Shown: piece by piece, positions 25,625-34,999 of the stretch
Numbering within the stretch: the stretch's first letter is position 1
Layout: the number at the start of each line of letters is the position of its first letter
Source: Verrucomicrobiota bacterium
Lineage (GTDB): Bacteria; Verrucomicrobiota; Verrucomicrobiia; Verrucomicrobiales; DEV007
Direction: 5' to 3'
NCBI GenBank assembly: GCA_020630975.1
Contig: JAHDID010000039.1
Coordinates: 163 to 58,149 of the forward strand
Length of the DNA stretch: 57,987 nucleotides
The notes under the pieces: generated by a model
What the model saw: only the letters and a program-made list of their open reading frames with translations
What the model was told of the DNA's origin: nothing
Database searches by the model: none
Made by a program: the position numbers and the translations under genes

Positions 25625-27730
25625 TCACTTCGGCATCAGCACCACACGAAAGCCCACGTCGTTGGCGTCTTTCTGTGTGGGCCGAGCACCGCGACGGTAA
25701 GCGACCTCGAGATCGGCGCTAGTCGAGCGCAGCCACGACCCGCCGCGTAGCACCTTACGATCGGTGCCTACCCAGTCCTGTCTGGTGATCGAGCCCTCGC
25801 TCTGGGCTAGTGACAGAATTCTTTGAGAATACCAATCCTCCACCCACTCAGCGACATTGCCGCGGATATCGTAGAGGCCGAAATTGTTCGGCACTGTGCT
25901 AGCCACAGGCTGCGCAGAGCGCTGTCGCTGATACTTGCTTGTCACCTCATCTCGCAGGCTAGTCTCTCCGGAAAAGACCGACCACTCTGCGTCTGTCGGC
26001 AAACGGTAGACATAGCCATTCGGCATATTACCCAGCGCGCCCTCGCTGACACTCAGCCCCTGGCAGAAACGGGCGGCATCATACCACGTGACGCTGCTGA
26101 CCGGGTGCTTGGGATTTTTTATGTCACTCGGGTTGTACTTCACCTGATTCTCATACACCTCCTGAGTCACCTCGGTAGCAGCCACCCAGCCACCCAACTG
26201 ACCAAACCAGACCATCTGCTGGCCCACGCCGTTGACGAAATCTCGACTGATCTTGGGGGTGGTATCCGGTATCAGCTTGGTCGAAAAAGTCAGACTTCCG
26301 CCAGGCTCCACGCGGCCCGATAGTGTTGTTGCTTTGTGATCCTCCAGAGAGACTAGGTAGTTGTAGTCACCAGGCGAGACCACAGCATCCTTCAGCGGAG
26401 TACGCCCGACAGGCACGCCATTGGCCACCACAGCTGCACCTGCAGGCTCACTCTCGATGGAGACCGACCCATAGCTGAGCTGAAAATCGACCAAATTGGT
26501 CTCGCTGCCCTCGATGTAGACACCCTTGGCGACACTGGCCAGCTGCGGGTAGCGCGCCTCAAAGAGGTAATCCCCCTCTGGGATCTCCTCGATAAACGGA
26601 GTCACCGCATTGCCACGGCCTATCCGGCGCTTGTTCTGATACACCGCTGCACCGGGTGGATCACTGGTGAAGCTGACCATGGAGCGCTCCCAAGCAAACT
26701 CCAAATCCTGAGTGATATTTCCCTGCACCTCGAATGTCCTACGAATCGGTGCCCACTGCTGGTAGCGGACCTCTACCTGATGGCGCCCAGGGGGCAGATC
26801 GGTGAGCGTGAGAGGTGTCACACCACGGCGGATCATCTGCCCACGAGGAGTGCGTGACCACACCTCTGCTCCGATCGGGTCGGACACGATATTGATCCCG
26901 CCTTTGGCAAATACCGCCGATACCCCTGCGACTCGACCATGAGCGATCTCCACTCGGTGGACTTGCTCTGGCCAGCCATCGATAGCTAGCCGCGCCTCGT
27001 AGACACCGGTATCGAGTGCGTCAAAATTCTTCGGCGTCTGCCCCACATCGACTAGAGTCGGCTCGTGACCATCGACTCGCAGCAAGCGAAAGTCGGCTCC
27101 TGCCGGCTCACTGACCAGCTCGAGCCCTCCCTGACTTGGCTGCAGAGCGATCTTTGGCACTAGCACGGTCTCCCTTTCGACGATCGCGACGACCGTCTCC
27201 ACCGGCTGAAAACCATCTTTCTCGATACGCAGGATCATCTCGCCGACTGGTAGTCTCGGGATCTCAGCAGGAGTCACCATCGGCTCGCGCCCCGCGATCA
27301 CGACTCTAGCGCCCTCTGGCTCAGAATTGACCACCAAAGTGCCATTGGCCTCAAATAAGCGCCGCTCAATCAGTGGTAGCGAGGCTTTGGCCTCAGCATT
27401 ATCGGGGTCTGACTCTAGCGCAGAGCGGTAAAAATCCCCCGCCTTCGCCCAATCCCCCTTGCTAATAGCCTCCCTAGCCTGCTTCAGCAGGGCTTCGACA
27501 GCGGTTTGATTCACCTCAGGGGCCGCCTGGCTTTGAGACACTTCTGCCACCTCTGGGCTGCCAGTCCCATCCCCTGCATCCTGACTACGCCCGCCCAGCC
27601 AGACACCAGCTGCGATTCCTCCCGAAAGAGCGACCACCGTACACACCAGCCAGAGCCAAGTCTTGCCAGACTTTGGCCCACGCTCCTGAGGAGGTGGCGG
27701 TAGATCGATACTTGTGGTTTTCTGGCTCAT
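25625..27730 (-). CDS. Membrane-anchored PEGA-repeat protein with non-catalytic SUMF domain
   Basis: Start chosen at MSQKTTSIDLPPPPQE; an upstream Met at 27784 adds 18 doubtful residues. The 701-residue product has one membrane helix (WLWLVCTVVALSGGIAAGVW), a TPR-like segment (GDWAKAGDFYRSALESDPDN), five PEGA repeats (SEPEGARV, SEPAGADF, SDPIGAEV, SDPPGAAV, SEPAGAAV) and a C-terminal FGE-sulfatase domain. In that domain the catalytic cysteines are missing (RGGSWLRSTSADLEVAYRRG), so it is not a formylglycine enzyme. Such proteins are thought to be binding or scaffold proteins at the cell surface. It is single and faces the DUF58 gene divergently. Confidence 0.92.
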   Translation of the reverse strand: MSQKTTSIDLPPPPQERGPKSGKTWLWLVCTVVALSGGIAAGVWLGGRSQDAGDGTGSPEVAEVSQSQAAPEVNQTAVEALLKQAREAISKGDWAKAGDFYRSALESDPDNAEAKASLPLIERRLFEANGTLVVNSEPEGARVVIAGREPMVTPAEIPRLPVGEMILRIEKDGFQPVETVVAIVERETVLVPKIALQPSQGGLELVSEPAGADFRLLRVDGHEPTLVDVGQTPKNFDALDTGVYEARLAIDGWPEQVHRVEIAHGRVAGVSAVFAKGGINIVSDPIGAEVWSRTPRGQMIRRGVTPLTLTDLPPGRHQVEVRYQQWAPIRRTFEVQGNITQDLEFAWERSMVSFTSDPPGAAVYQNKRRIGRGNAVTPFIEEIPEGDYLFEARYPQLASVAKGVYIEGSETNLVDFQLSYGSVSIESEPAGAAVVANGVPVGRTPLKDAVVSPGDYNYLVSLEDHKATTLSGRVEPGGSLTFSTKLIPDTTPKISRDFVNGVGQQMVWFGQLGGWVAATEVTQEVYENQVKYNPSDIKNPKHPVSSVTWYDAARFCQGLSVSEGALGNMPNGYVYRLPTDAEWSVFSGETSLRDEVTSKYQRQRSAQPVASTVPNNFGLYDIRGNVAEWVEDWYSQRILSLAQSEGSITRQDWVGTDRKVLRGGSWLRSTSADLEVAYRRGARPTQKDANDVGFRVVLMPK

Positions 27731-27895
27731 AAAAAGTCGGGAGAAGTATTGGATAAAAGATAAGACTTCCAGACTATTAAGCATACTTAAATAGTTTCCT
27801 GGTGCCGGTCAAATCCTTGTCCATGTTCTATTTTCCTAAGTTGGAGGATTGTGACGCCTAGAAATGCACGATTTTCGCGCTAACCTACCCATGAT

Positions 27896-28786
27896 ATGCC
27901 TGCCGTAGCCGATTACATCGATCCCGTGGCTCTGATGCGCCTGAAATCTCTGGAGATGCGCGCCAAAGTCGTGATGGAGGGCTTCTGGCGAGGCATCCAC
28001 CGCTCGCCCTACCATGGATTTTCCGTCGAGTTCAGCGAGTACCGCCAGTACACCAAGGGCGACGACCCGCGCTTTATCGATTGGAAGGTGATGGCGCGCA
28101 CTGACCGGGCTTACATCAAAAAGTTCGAGGATGAGACCAACCTCCGCGCCCACCTCGTGATCGATCGCAGCCGCTCGATGACCTATGGCTCTGGCGAATA
28201 TTCCAAATCCGACTACGTTGCGACATTTGCCACCACCCTAGGCCACTTTCTGATGGGACAGGGCGATGCCATAGGGCTGACAACATTTGATCAGGCTATC
28301 GACCAACACATTCCCGCTCGCAATCGCCCCGGCCAGTTGCGCCGACTGATGGTGGAGCTGGAGAAAGCTCCTGAGGGCGAAGGCACAGACCTCGCTGCTG
28401 GCCTGCGCGGCGCAGCCGAGAGGATCAACAAGCGCTCGCTAGTCGTGATGTTCTCAGACTTCCTCGCGCCGCTGGAGAAAGTGAAGGCCGAGGTCGGTAT
28501 GATGGCCGCTGCCGGTCATGACATCCTCCTCGTCCAATGCCTAGACCCCGCCGAGCGCCACTTCACTTTCGAGAAAGCCACCCACTTTGAGGATACCGAA
28601 TCGGGCAACCAGCTATACATCAATCCCGCCCAGGCCAAAGATGGCTACCTAGAAAGACTACAGGCTCATATCGATGGTTTGAAGAAGATCGCCACTCAAG
28701 TGGGCGCCGGCTTTCACTCAGTGACCACTGATTACCCACTGGAGCTAGCACTCTCAGAGTTGGTTTTGCGCCGCCCAAAAGCCTGA
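27896..28786 (+). CDS. DUF58 / von Willebrand-like domain protein
   Basis: The 296-residue product shows the DUF58 signature: FSVEFSEYRQYTKGDDPRFIDWKVMARTDR region near residues 41-70 (typically DxRxIdWk.sART), followed by a vWA-like fold with the metal site VIDRSRSMTYGS and VVMFSDFL. DUF58 proteins usually accompany a MoxR AAA+ ATPase in chaperone-like complexes; no moxR gene is in this window. No signal peptide or membrane helix. The start ATG at 27896 is supported by the conserved N-terminus (YIDPVALMRLKSLEMRAK). Confidence 0.93.
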   Translation: MPAVADYIDPVALMRLKSLEMRAKVVMEGFWRGIHRSPYHGFSVEFSEYRQYTKGDDPRFIDWKVMARTDRAYIKKFEDETNLRAHLVIDRSRSMTYGSGEYSKSDYVATFATTLGHFLMGQGDAIGLTTFDQAIDQHIPARNRPGQLRRLMVELEKAPEGEGTDLAAGLRGAAERINKRSLVVMFSDFLAPLEKVKAEVGMMAAAGHDILLVQCLDPAERHFTFEKATHFEDTESGNQLYINPAQAKDGYLERLQAHIDGLKKIATQVGAGFHSVTTDYPLELALSELVLRRPKA

Positions 28787-28804
28787 TCAGGTCAGCATTT
28801 CGGG

Positions 28805-28928
28805 TCCGGGACGCCCCCTAAGGGCCGAACCGTGTTCGCTACGAGTGTGTAGCGGCATTTCTAAAAATGCCGAGTTCCAAAGCCATCGGACGATAGGCTG
28901 CTGACGGAAGATTTAGATCTTCCGCTAC
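28805..28928. repeat. Second REP subfamily, CTAA loop
   Basis: 28849-28872 is GTAG plus CGGCATTT-CTAA-AAATGCCG; 28905-28928 on the minus strand is GTAG plus CGGAAGAT-CTAA-ATCTTCCG. Here the GTAG heads face outward. A third, degenerate copy on the minus strand ends at 28841 (GTAGCGAACACGG when read from 28842 down), with a GCCC-TTAG-GGGGC-like stem. The loop CTAA differs from the CCCA loop at the RAYT locus, so another RAYT may serve this group. Confidence 0.8.
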
Positions 28929-28962
28929 GTTGCATAATGGCGAGCGCTGCGGCATCGATACC

Positions 28963-29847
28963 TCACTGGGTGCTGCAATCGCACAGATCCAACCAATTAT
29001 TCAGACTTTCACTGATATGCTTTTGACTATGCATGATCAGATACAGCTTTCGACTGAGGTTTCTATCCGGAGCATCGAGTTTCACTAGATCTCCTCGGGC
29101 GAATTCCTCGTCTAAGGACAAGCGAGACAAACAGCCGACGCCGATATTTTGCTTCACGGCCTGCCGGATCGCTTCTGTGCCGCGTAGCTCTAGGGTGATG
29201 TTCATCTTGGGTAGCAGACCATACATCGCCCGATCGAAAGTCTGCCTAGTCCCCGAGCCCTGCTCGCGCAATATCCACTTAGCATCGAGTAGATCCTGAT
29301 CATCGAGCGTACCTTTTGCGGCGAGCGGGTGGCTGGGACTACAGAATAGATTCAATTCATCGTCTCGCCAGGGTATGACTTTCAGCTGCGGGTGATGAGC
29401 ATCGCCTTCGATCATACCTAGATCCAATTCGTAGTTGAGGACCCTCTCGACGACTTGCTCGGTATTATAAATCTCCAGCGACACGGGGGCGCCATCGTAC
29501 TTTTCCAAGTACTGAGACACCATCTGGACTGCTAGGAAATTGGCAATCGTCAGGGTGGCACCGATATGCAGCTGGCTGACAGCCTCGGCATGTAGCAGGC
29601 TCTGCTCCAGCTCATAGGCCTGCGCCATCAGACTCTCAGCACGGGGCCTGAGTTGATTGCCCTGCTCATTCAGGTGCAGACGCTTGCCGATACGATCAAA
29701 TAACAGCACATCATACTGCGACTCCAAGTCTTTCAGAGCGCCACTGGCCGCGCTCTGAGACATCTGTAGCTGCTGGGCGGCGCGCGTCAGATTACCCGTC
29801 TTGGCGATGGTGAGAAACACTTCTAGCTGGCGGAGGGTAAAATCCAT
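28963..29847 (-). CDS. LysR-family transcriptional regulator
   Basis: With the start at MDFTLRQLEVFLTIAKTGNL (an earlier Met at 29865 is less likely), the 294-residue protein has the LysR winged helix-turn-helix (LTRAAQQLQMSQSAASGALKDLE, about residues 19-41) and a periplasmic-binding-protein-like effector domain (LHIGATLTIANFLAVQMV onward). It lies 51 bp downstream of cysI on the same strand, so it probably controls sulfite reductase genes, like CysB or Cbl, in response to sulfur status. The effector cannot be read from the sequence. Confidence 0.9.
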   Translation of the reverse strand: MDFTLRQLEVFLTIAKTGNLTRAAQQLQMSQSAASGALKDLESQYDVLLFDRIGKRLHLNEQGNQLRPRAESLMAQAYELEQSLLHAEAVSQLHIGATLTIANFLAVQMVSQYLEKYDGAPVSLEIYNTEQVVERVLNYELDLGMIEGDAHHPQLKVIPWRDDELNLFCSPSHPLAAKGTLDDQDLLDAKWILREQGSGTRQTFDRAMYGLLPKMNITLELRGTEAIRQAVKQNIGVGCLSRLSLDEEFARGDLVKLDAPDRNLSRKLYLIMHSQKHISESLNNWLDLCDCSTQ

Positions 29848-29898
29848 GACGCCCACACTGATCACTCCCCATCCATCGCTCGGTCTATCATCGACTCC

Positions 29899-31644
29899 TT
29901 AGTCCCAAAAATCGGTAGCGCTACACTGGATCTCTTTGACGACACCGGCTCGAATCACGAAGTCGCCGAACTCTTCGCCGTCGTTGCGCTCCTTCGACCA
30001 ACGCTCGATCAGAGTATCTGCCTCTTTTAGGATCTCCTCCGTTGTGGCATTTTCCAGATGCTGCTTGGGCACGCGAGTACCGGCACGGTTACCTCCGAGA
30101 TACAGGTTGTAGCGACCAGGCGCTTTACCTACCAGGCCCATCTCTGCGAGCATCGCGCGGCCACACCCATTCGGACAGCCTGCGATACGAGTGATGATGT
30201 ACTCATCCTCCATGCCATGCTTTTTCAGCATCACCTCGATCTCGTCGATGAGAGTCGGTAGGTATCGCTCTGCCTCTGCCATAGCTAGCGGACACGTCGG
30301 CAGCGACACACAAGCCATCGCTCGCTGGCGCTGCTCGGTGGTATCTGCTATCAGGCCATGAGCCTTGGCTATCGCCTCGATCTCTGCCTTATCTTCCTCG
30401 GCGACACCGGCTACGATCAGGTTCTGATTCGCCGTGAGTCGAAAATCTCCCTTGTGGATGCGGGCGATTTCAGCCGCACCCTCTTTCTTTTTACCTAGCA
30501 GACGACCATTCTCTACGAATAGGGTTAGGTGGTGTAGCCCTTCCTCGCCCTGGATCCAGCCGATACGGTCGCCTCGCTCAGTCAGCTCGTAGGGACGCAC
30601 TGGCTTGAACTGATGATCCATGCGGCGCTCCACTTCTGCCTTAAAGGTTTCCAGCCCGACTCGTGCGATGGTGTAGCGAGTCTTAGCATTGGTGCGATCG
30701 ACTCGGTTACCCCAATCGCGCTGCAGAGACACGATCGCCTCGGCACAATCGAGCAGCTTCTTGGCCGGGATATATCCCAGATCATGAGCGGTGGTCGGGA
30801 AGGTGTGCTTCATCCCATGGGTGAAAGACAGCCCGCCGCCGACGACAGCATTGAATCCAAGCAGCTTCTTGCCGCTCTTGTCAGCGATCGCGACGAAGTT
30901 CATGTCATTAGCGTGCATATCCACATCGTTATGCGGAGGGATGATCACCGTGGTTTTGAACTTTCGAGGTAGATAGGTTTTACCTAAAATCGGCTCATCA
31001 TCCTCGATACCGTCTTCGGTAGAGAATTGCTTTTCTTTATCCAGCCAGATCTCGGCGTAGGCACGTGTCTTGGGTAGTAGGTGCTCCGATAGTTTCTTGG
31101 CCCACTCGTAGGCTTCTTTCTGTAGCTGCGACTCCACTGGGTTAGAGGTACACAGCACGTTTCGGTTCACATCTCCCGCCGTTGCCAGCGAGTCTAGCCC
31201 CAATTGATTTAGCCACTGGTGCATCGGCTTCACATTCTCTTTCAGCACCCCGTGGAACTGAAAAGTCTGCCGATTGGTGATCCGGATACTACCGTAGTCC
31301 GTGCTTTCGGTTGCAAATTTATCGATACCCAGCCACTGCTCGGGGCTGATGATACCGCCGGGCAAGCGGCAGCGCAGCATCACATTCTTTCTCGGTTCGA
31401 GCTTCCTCGCCACTAGGTCTGGGCGGATGTCTCGATCGTCCTGAGCATACATGCCGTGGAATCGGATCAGCTGGAAATTATCCCCGCGGAATCCCCCACT
31501 CAGCTCATCCCCAAGATCATTGGTGATGGTGCCGCGCAAGTAGTTGCTCTCGTCTTTTAAACGTTCATTATCGGCAAGCTTCCCCTGAACAATAAGTTCG
31601 GGATTCTCGTTGGCTTGCTTTGGGTCCTGATCAGTGGCGCTCAT
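29899..31644 (-). CDS. cysI: Assimilatory sulfite reductase, haemoprotein subunit
   Basis: The 581-residue product has two nitrite/sulfite reductase repeats: [20 protein letters not shown] and [15 protein letters not shown] in the first, and the four [4Fe-4S]-sirohaem cysteines in the second (CVSLPTC then GCPNGCG). It reduces sulfite to sulfide with six electrons supplied by CysJ. Length and motifs are normal. It follows cysJ after 34 bases in the same direction and precedes the LysR gene, giving a cysJ-cysI-lysR operon. The pathway genes for sulfate activation are not in this window. Confidence 0.96.
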   Translation of the reverse strand: MSATDQDPKQANENPELIVQGKLADNERLKDESNYLRGTITNDLGDELSGGFRGDNFQLIRFHGMYAQDDRDIRPDLVARKLEPRKNVMLRCRLPGGIISPEQWLGIDKFATESTDYGSIRITNRQTFQFHGVLKENVKPMHQWLNQLGLDSLATAGDVNRNVLCTSNPVESQLQKEAYEWAKKLSEHLLPKTRAYAEIWLDKEKQFSTEDGIEDDEPILGKTYLPRKFKTTVIIPPHNDVDMHANDMNFVAIADKSGKKLLGFNAVVGGGLSFTHGMKHTFPTTAHDLGYIPAKKLLDCAEAIVSLQRDWGNRVDRTNAKTRYTIARVGLETFKAEVERRMDHQFKPVRPYELTERGDRIGWIQGEEGLHHLTLFVENGRLLGKKKEGAAEIARIHKGDFRLTANQNLIVAGVAEEDKAEIEAIAKAHGLIADTTEQRQRAMACVSLPTCPLAMAEAERYLPTLIDEIEVMLKKHGMEDEYIITRIAGCPNGCGRAMLAEMGLVGKAPGRYNLYLGGNRAGTRVPKQHLENATTEEILKEADTLIERWSKERNDGEEFGDFVIRAGVVKEIQCSATDFWD

Positions 31645-31678
31645 AGTCCTTACAGATTTCGGTTAAAAGATACTCTTA

Positions 31679-33475
31679 TTAATACACATCCCGCTGGTAT
31701 CTATCTGCCTCGCGGAGTTCATTCAAATATTCGACAGCGTCGTCCTCGTCTTTGCCACCCTGCTCGGCTATGACATCGAGGATCGCTCGCTCTACATCTT
31801 TGGCCATGCGCGAGGCATCTCCACACACATAGATGTGCGCCCCCTCCTCTATGGCTTGCCAAAACGCCTCAGCATTCTCGCGGATTTTGTCCTGCACGTA
31901 GACTTTGTCCTCGCCATCTCGAGACCATGCTAGAGACACATCGTGCAGCAGTCCGCTATCGCGATATTCGATCCACTCGGCGTGGTAGAGAAAGTCGTCG
32001 CGGTAATTGCGGTTGCCAAAGAAGAGCCAGTTTCTACCCTGTGCCCCATCCGCATTTCGCTGCTGCATGAACGCACGGAATGGTGCGATACCTGTGCCAG
32101 GCCCGATCATGATGACTGGGGTATCGCCACTCTCGGGTAGGCGAAAGCGTGGATTCGGCTCGACGAATACCTGCACCTCATCGCCCTCCTCGAGACGATT
32201 GCTGAGCAGACCAGAGGCACTACCATGGTAGACTCTGCCATTGGCCTCGATATCGACTAGCCCCACACACAGGTGCACCTCCTCGCCGACTTCCTCCTGA
32301 GACGAAGCGATCGAGTAAAGGCGCGGTGCCAATGGCTTGAGCCCATCGTAGAGACGCTGGGCTTCTAGTTTTTGAGGGTAAGCATCGAGTAGACCTACTA
32401 GAGGTGTCCATGCCTGAAAGTCCTGGAGCTTGTCTTTGTCTTCGACAAGAGCGCTCAAATCATCGCTACCCGCAGTCGCGGCATAGTCAGCCAAAAATTT
32501 TGGAGTCAGCTGGTTCAGGTCGCACTGCTGTGCCAGAGCCTGGCGGATGTTTGCTGTGCCGGCGCGCCCCTCGATGTTTTCATCTCCCGACAAACCGCAG
32601 AGCCCTAGCACCTCGTCGACCAATTCCGATGGATTGTTAGTCACGATACCGAGGGCGTCGCCGACCTGGTACTGTAGCCCAGACTCATCGAGATCGATCT
32701 CGACATGCTGGATGATCCGGCCGGCATTGTCAGTCACCAGAGGGTGACTCGTCAGGAGAGTCGCTGTGTATGGATTGTCCTTATTGTAGGCGCTTTCCTC
32801 ATGAGTGTAGGTGTCCACTGCCGAGACTGCGCCAGCTACGGCTGCGCCGCTACCACCTGCCACGTCCTTGAGCTTGGCTACGGCGGCATCGATCCATGCA
32901 TCCGAAGCAGCTTCGTAGTCGACATCGCAGTCCACCCGATCCATCAGCCGCTCTGCGCCGAGCTCGCCTAGCTTGGTGTCGAAATCGATGCCAGCCTGAC
33001 AAAATAATGGGTAAGAGCTGTCTCCCAAACCGATCACGGCGAAGCTCACACCATCCAGCTTGGGTGCTTTCTTTCCAAAAAGATAGCTGTGCAGTGGCAC
33101 GCCCTCCTCGGGAGGCTCACCATCGCCCTGCGTCGAAGTCGAGATCACCACGATGTCCTCCTTGGCCAGTTGACGCGCTTTGTAGCTACCTGCGCTGGTC
33201 AAAGTGACGTCCAGCGCCTCGCTTTTCAGTTTCTCAGTCAGCTTCTTGGCGATGCCAGCTGCATTCCCCGTAGCCGAGGCCGAGATCACTGTGATGCTGC
33301 GCTGGGGTGCACCTCCTACCGCAGCCGCTGCAGGGAGCCCCACGACAGCGCTAGCAGCGCCATTGCTCTCAGCCCACAGGTAGCCAGCCAAAAACGCCTT
33401 CTGTTGGGCGGTCAAAGAAGACAACTGCTCAGTGAGCTGCACTGGCACTGGCATTGAAGAATTGGGATCACTCAT
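31679..33475 (-). CDS. cysJ: Assimilatory sulfite reductase, flavoprotein subunit
   Basis: The 598-residue product has a flavodoxin-like FMN domain (ITVISASATGNAAGIAKKL, STSTQGDGEPPEEG), an FAD domain (RLYSIASSQEE) and an NADP-binding ferredoxin-reductase domain (MIGPGTGIAPFRAFMQQR, YVCGDASRMAKDVE, ending in the C-terminal RYQRDVY, which shows it is complete). It passes electrons from NADPH to CysI. It is the first gene of the cys operon; the promoter area upstream contains a palindrome. Confidence 0.96.
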   Translation of the reverse strand: MSDPNSSMPVPVQLTEQLSSLTAQQKAFLAGYLWAESNGAASAVVGLPAAAAVGGAPQRSITVISASATGNAAGIAKKLTEKLKSEALDVTLTSAGSYKARQLAKEDIVVISTSTQGDGEPPEEGVPLHSYLFGKKAPKLDGVSFAVIGLGDSSYPLFCQAGIDFDTKLGELGAERLMDRVDCDVDYEAASDAWIDAAVAKLKDVAGGSGAAVAGAVSAVDTYTHEESAYNKDNPYTATLLTSHPLVTDNAGRIIQHVEIDLDESGLQYQVGDALGIVTNNPSELVDEVLGLCGLSGDENIEGRAGTANIRQALAQQCDLNQLTPKFLADYAATAGSDDLSALVEDKDKLQDFQAWTPLVGLLDAYPQKLEAQRLYDGLKPLAPRLYSIASSQEEVGEEVHLCVGLVDIEANGRVYHGSASGLLSNRLEEGDEVQVFVEPNPRFRLPESGDTPVIMIGPGTGIAPFRAFMQQRNADGAQGRNWLFFGNRNYRDDFLYHAEWIEYRDSGLLHDVSLAWSRDGEDKVYVQDKIRENAEAFWQAIEEGAHIYVCGDASRMAKDVERAILDVIAEQGGKDEDDAVEYLNELREADRYQRDVY

Positions 33476-33830
33476 TTCGTTACGGCTTATAACAAACAGG
33501 GGTATCGTAAATTAGTAAAACAGATAATTCGAATATTATAAATCGGAAAAACCGAATAAAACATCGCCGTACCCAAGATTTGTGCGCTCTAGCGAATGAC
33601 ATTCCGCCAAAGAGCCGGAGACTCGACAGAAAATAGCCGGTTGTAAAACCACCGGAAAACGATCCAACAAACAACTCAGACCCCGGCAGGGTCGACAGAA
33701 GTGTCCCTAGGCTAAAAGCGCCACAAGCACCTGCCCCCATTTACCCAAAGACGAAATCCCCCCCCACGGAAAGCATCGAAAACTCCCAAGGGATTCCCTT
33801 GAGTTCTCCGTCTTGTTCGCTTTATCAATG
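33476..33830. other. Intergenic region upstream of cysJ
   Basis: About 355 bases. The 120 bases next to cysJ are AT-rich and hold the putative promoter. Farther out are a run of eight C (33760-33767) and GC-balanced sequence without recognised coding, RNA or repeat content. An 86-codon open frame on the minus strand (33480-33740) has no start context or conserved pattern and was not accepted. Confidence 0.5.
33529..33557 (-). promoter_or_regulatory. Possible promoter and operator of the cys operon
   Basis: On the minus strand TATAAT (33540-33535) lies about 60 bases upstream of the cysJ start. Just upstream is the palindrome ATTCGGTTTTTCCGAT (33557-33542), in the spacer between -10 and a weak -35. 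A weak -35 plus a palindrome fits activator or repressor control, for instance by the LysR protein, although it lacks the T-N11-A spacing in a clear form. Confidence 0.4.
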
Positions 33831-34238
33831 TTAGCAATCAGACTCCTTCTCAACCATGCATTCGATAGCAGATGCATAATCCGAATCGAGCCACTCTGGA
33901 AAATCACTGCGATCAGCCTTCCGCATCGGATAGGCCTTCCCTTCAGTAAAGATAGAAAAACCCTCATCTGTTTTTGCGACTAACCTAACCCAAGCTCTTC
34001 CGAAGGGAGAAGGGCTAAAACGTAAAAGCTTGGAATCATCAACGGAACACCACAATTTAATCACTTCGTTTAATGGGAGTCTCCGATCGGTCGTCTCAAA
34101 TAGCACTACTCTCCCCTTACTGTCTATAATGATTATTCCAAGATAGTCGTTATCGTCACATTCTACCCACCATGAACCGATCAATTCATCCGGCGGCATC
34201 AAACTCAAAGTCATATTTCTAAGCGAACGATGTAACAT
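33831..34238 (-). CDS. Small hypothetical protein
   Basis: I do not recognise a family. The 135-residue product contains DELIGSWWVECDDNDYLGIIIIDSKGRVVLFETTDRR-type strands (lipocalin-like or 'SWW' beta barrel feel) and KAYPMRKADRSDFPEW near the C-terminus. No signal peptide or membrane helix; internal Met codons (MTLSL, MPPDE) are alternative starts. It lies at the edge of the accessory zone with another small gene upstream on the same strand (75-bp gap), which may form a pair. Confidence 0.6.
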   Translation of the reverse strand: MLHRSLRNMTLSLMPPDELIGSWWVECDDNDYLGIIIIDSKGRVVLFETTDRRLPLNEVIKLWCSVDDSKLLRFSPSPFGRAWVRLVAKTDEGFSIFTEGKAYPMRKADRSDFPEWLDSDYASAIECMVEKESDC

Positions 34239-34313
34239 AGCCGTACCTCTCTGTCGAGTGCCAGCTTTGCCCGCTCCGACAGGAGGGTCTTGGCTACTGC
34301 ACAGTGTTCTATA

Positions 34314-34820
34314 TTAGTAGTTTTCTGCTGCCTCCACCAACCGAGCGTGGTTTTCATTGGTGTTCAATCTTCGAGAAATCTCCAGTATCTGGTCTTGAGG
34401 GCTCATATCGTGGGTCTGGACTCCAAGCAGGACACCTGGCGAGAATGGCGGGATATCAAAGCAACCCTGATCTCTTAGGCTACATAGTGAGTCAATAGTC
34501 AGATCCATAAATGATTGTTCGATTTGTTCCGGTGTTAGTTTCTCGACGTCATACAGGTCATCGTGAAATCCCTGAATAAATTGATTTAATTGATCAAATG
34601 CCTCGGAGCCAACACCCCACCCCGACCATTCGCATGCTATTGGGGATTGTTGATTGTCTTTGATGAGATGAATTGCAGATCCCCAACTGTAGTATGCATC
34701 TGCCTCAATGAGGACAAATCCATCAATAGAGTTCGGCGCGTAAGATTCAGTAAGGGAGGTTAGAACCGTTTTCACGGCAACCTCTAACATCAGCTTAAAC
34801 TTTTCACCTTGCCGTATCAT
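34314..34820 (-). CDS. Hypothetical protein, possibly DUF4303/immunity-like
   Basis: The start was placed at MIRQGEKFKLMLEVAVKTVL; the open frame runs 24 codons further up with less convincing sequence. The about 168-residue acidic product has an amphipathic N-terminal helix, a middle part GFVLIEADAYYSWGSAIHL and EWSGWGVGSEAFDQLNQFIQGFHDDLYD, and ends LVEAAENY. The pattern is weakly like DUF4303-type or Imm-type small cytoplasmic proteins, which occur in toxin-immunity arrays, but no toxin gene is adjacent. Treat the family assignment as a guess. Confidence 0.55.
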   Translation of the reverse strand: MIRQGEKFKLMLEVAVKTVLTSLTESYAPNSIDGFVLIEADAYYSWGSAIHLIKDNQQSPIACEWSGWGVGSEAFDQLNQFIQGFHDDLYDVEKLTPEQIEQSFMDLTIDSLCSLRDQGCFDIPPFSPGVLLGVQTHDMSPQDQILEISRRLNTNENHARLVEAAENY

Positions 34821-34949
34821 TCTCAGTAGAACGAATGAGAACAGGCACCTCGCGGGCGACCTCGACTCGATTACAGAAATAAAGTGGCCCAAATCCTGAC
34901 AGGGTCAACACAGACAAGGTTCGCGAGGTTACCTGCGTCGTCGTGGACT

Positions 34950-34984
34950 GCAAATGGTGCAAATGGTGCAAATGGGGACAGGCG
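34950..34984 (+). repeat. CGCCTGTCCCC-family repeat, copy A (with 9-bp units)
   Basis: GCAAATGGT is repeated twice (34950, 34959) and runs into GCAAATGGGGACAGGCG (34968-34984). The GGGGACAGGCG core recurs four more times in 34.9-39.3 kb. It precedes the broken integrase frame at 35000 and faces the inverted copy at 35673-35702. Confidence 0.8.
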
Positions 34985-34999
34985 CCATTTACACCTGTG

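Noticed and set aside
25625-26250. Second formylglycine-generating enzyme
   Set aside because: The SUMF domain of the PEGA protein lacks both catalytic cysteines.
33480-33740. 86-codon minus-strand frame before cysJ
   Set aside because: It runs through the AT-rich promoter area and shows no domain or start context.
34950-34984. CRISPR-like reading of the 9-bp arrays
   Set aside because: Units are 9 bases without spacers; this is microsatellite-type slippage.
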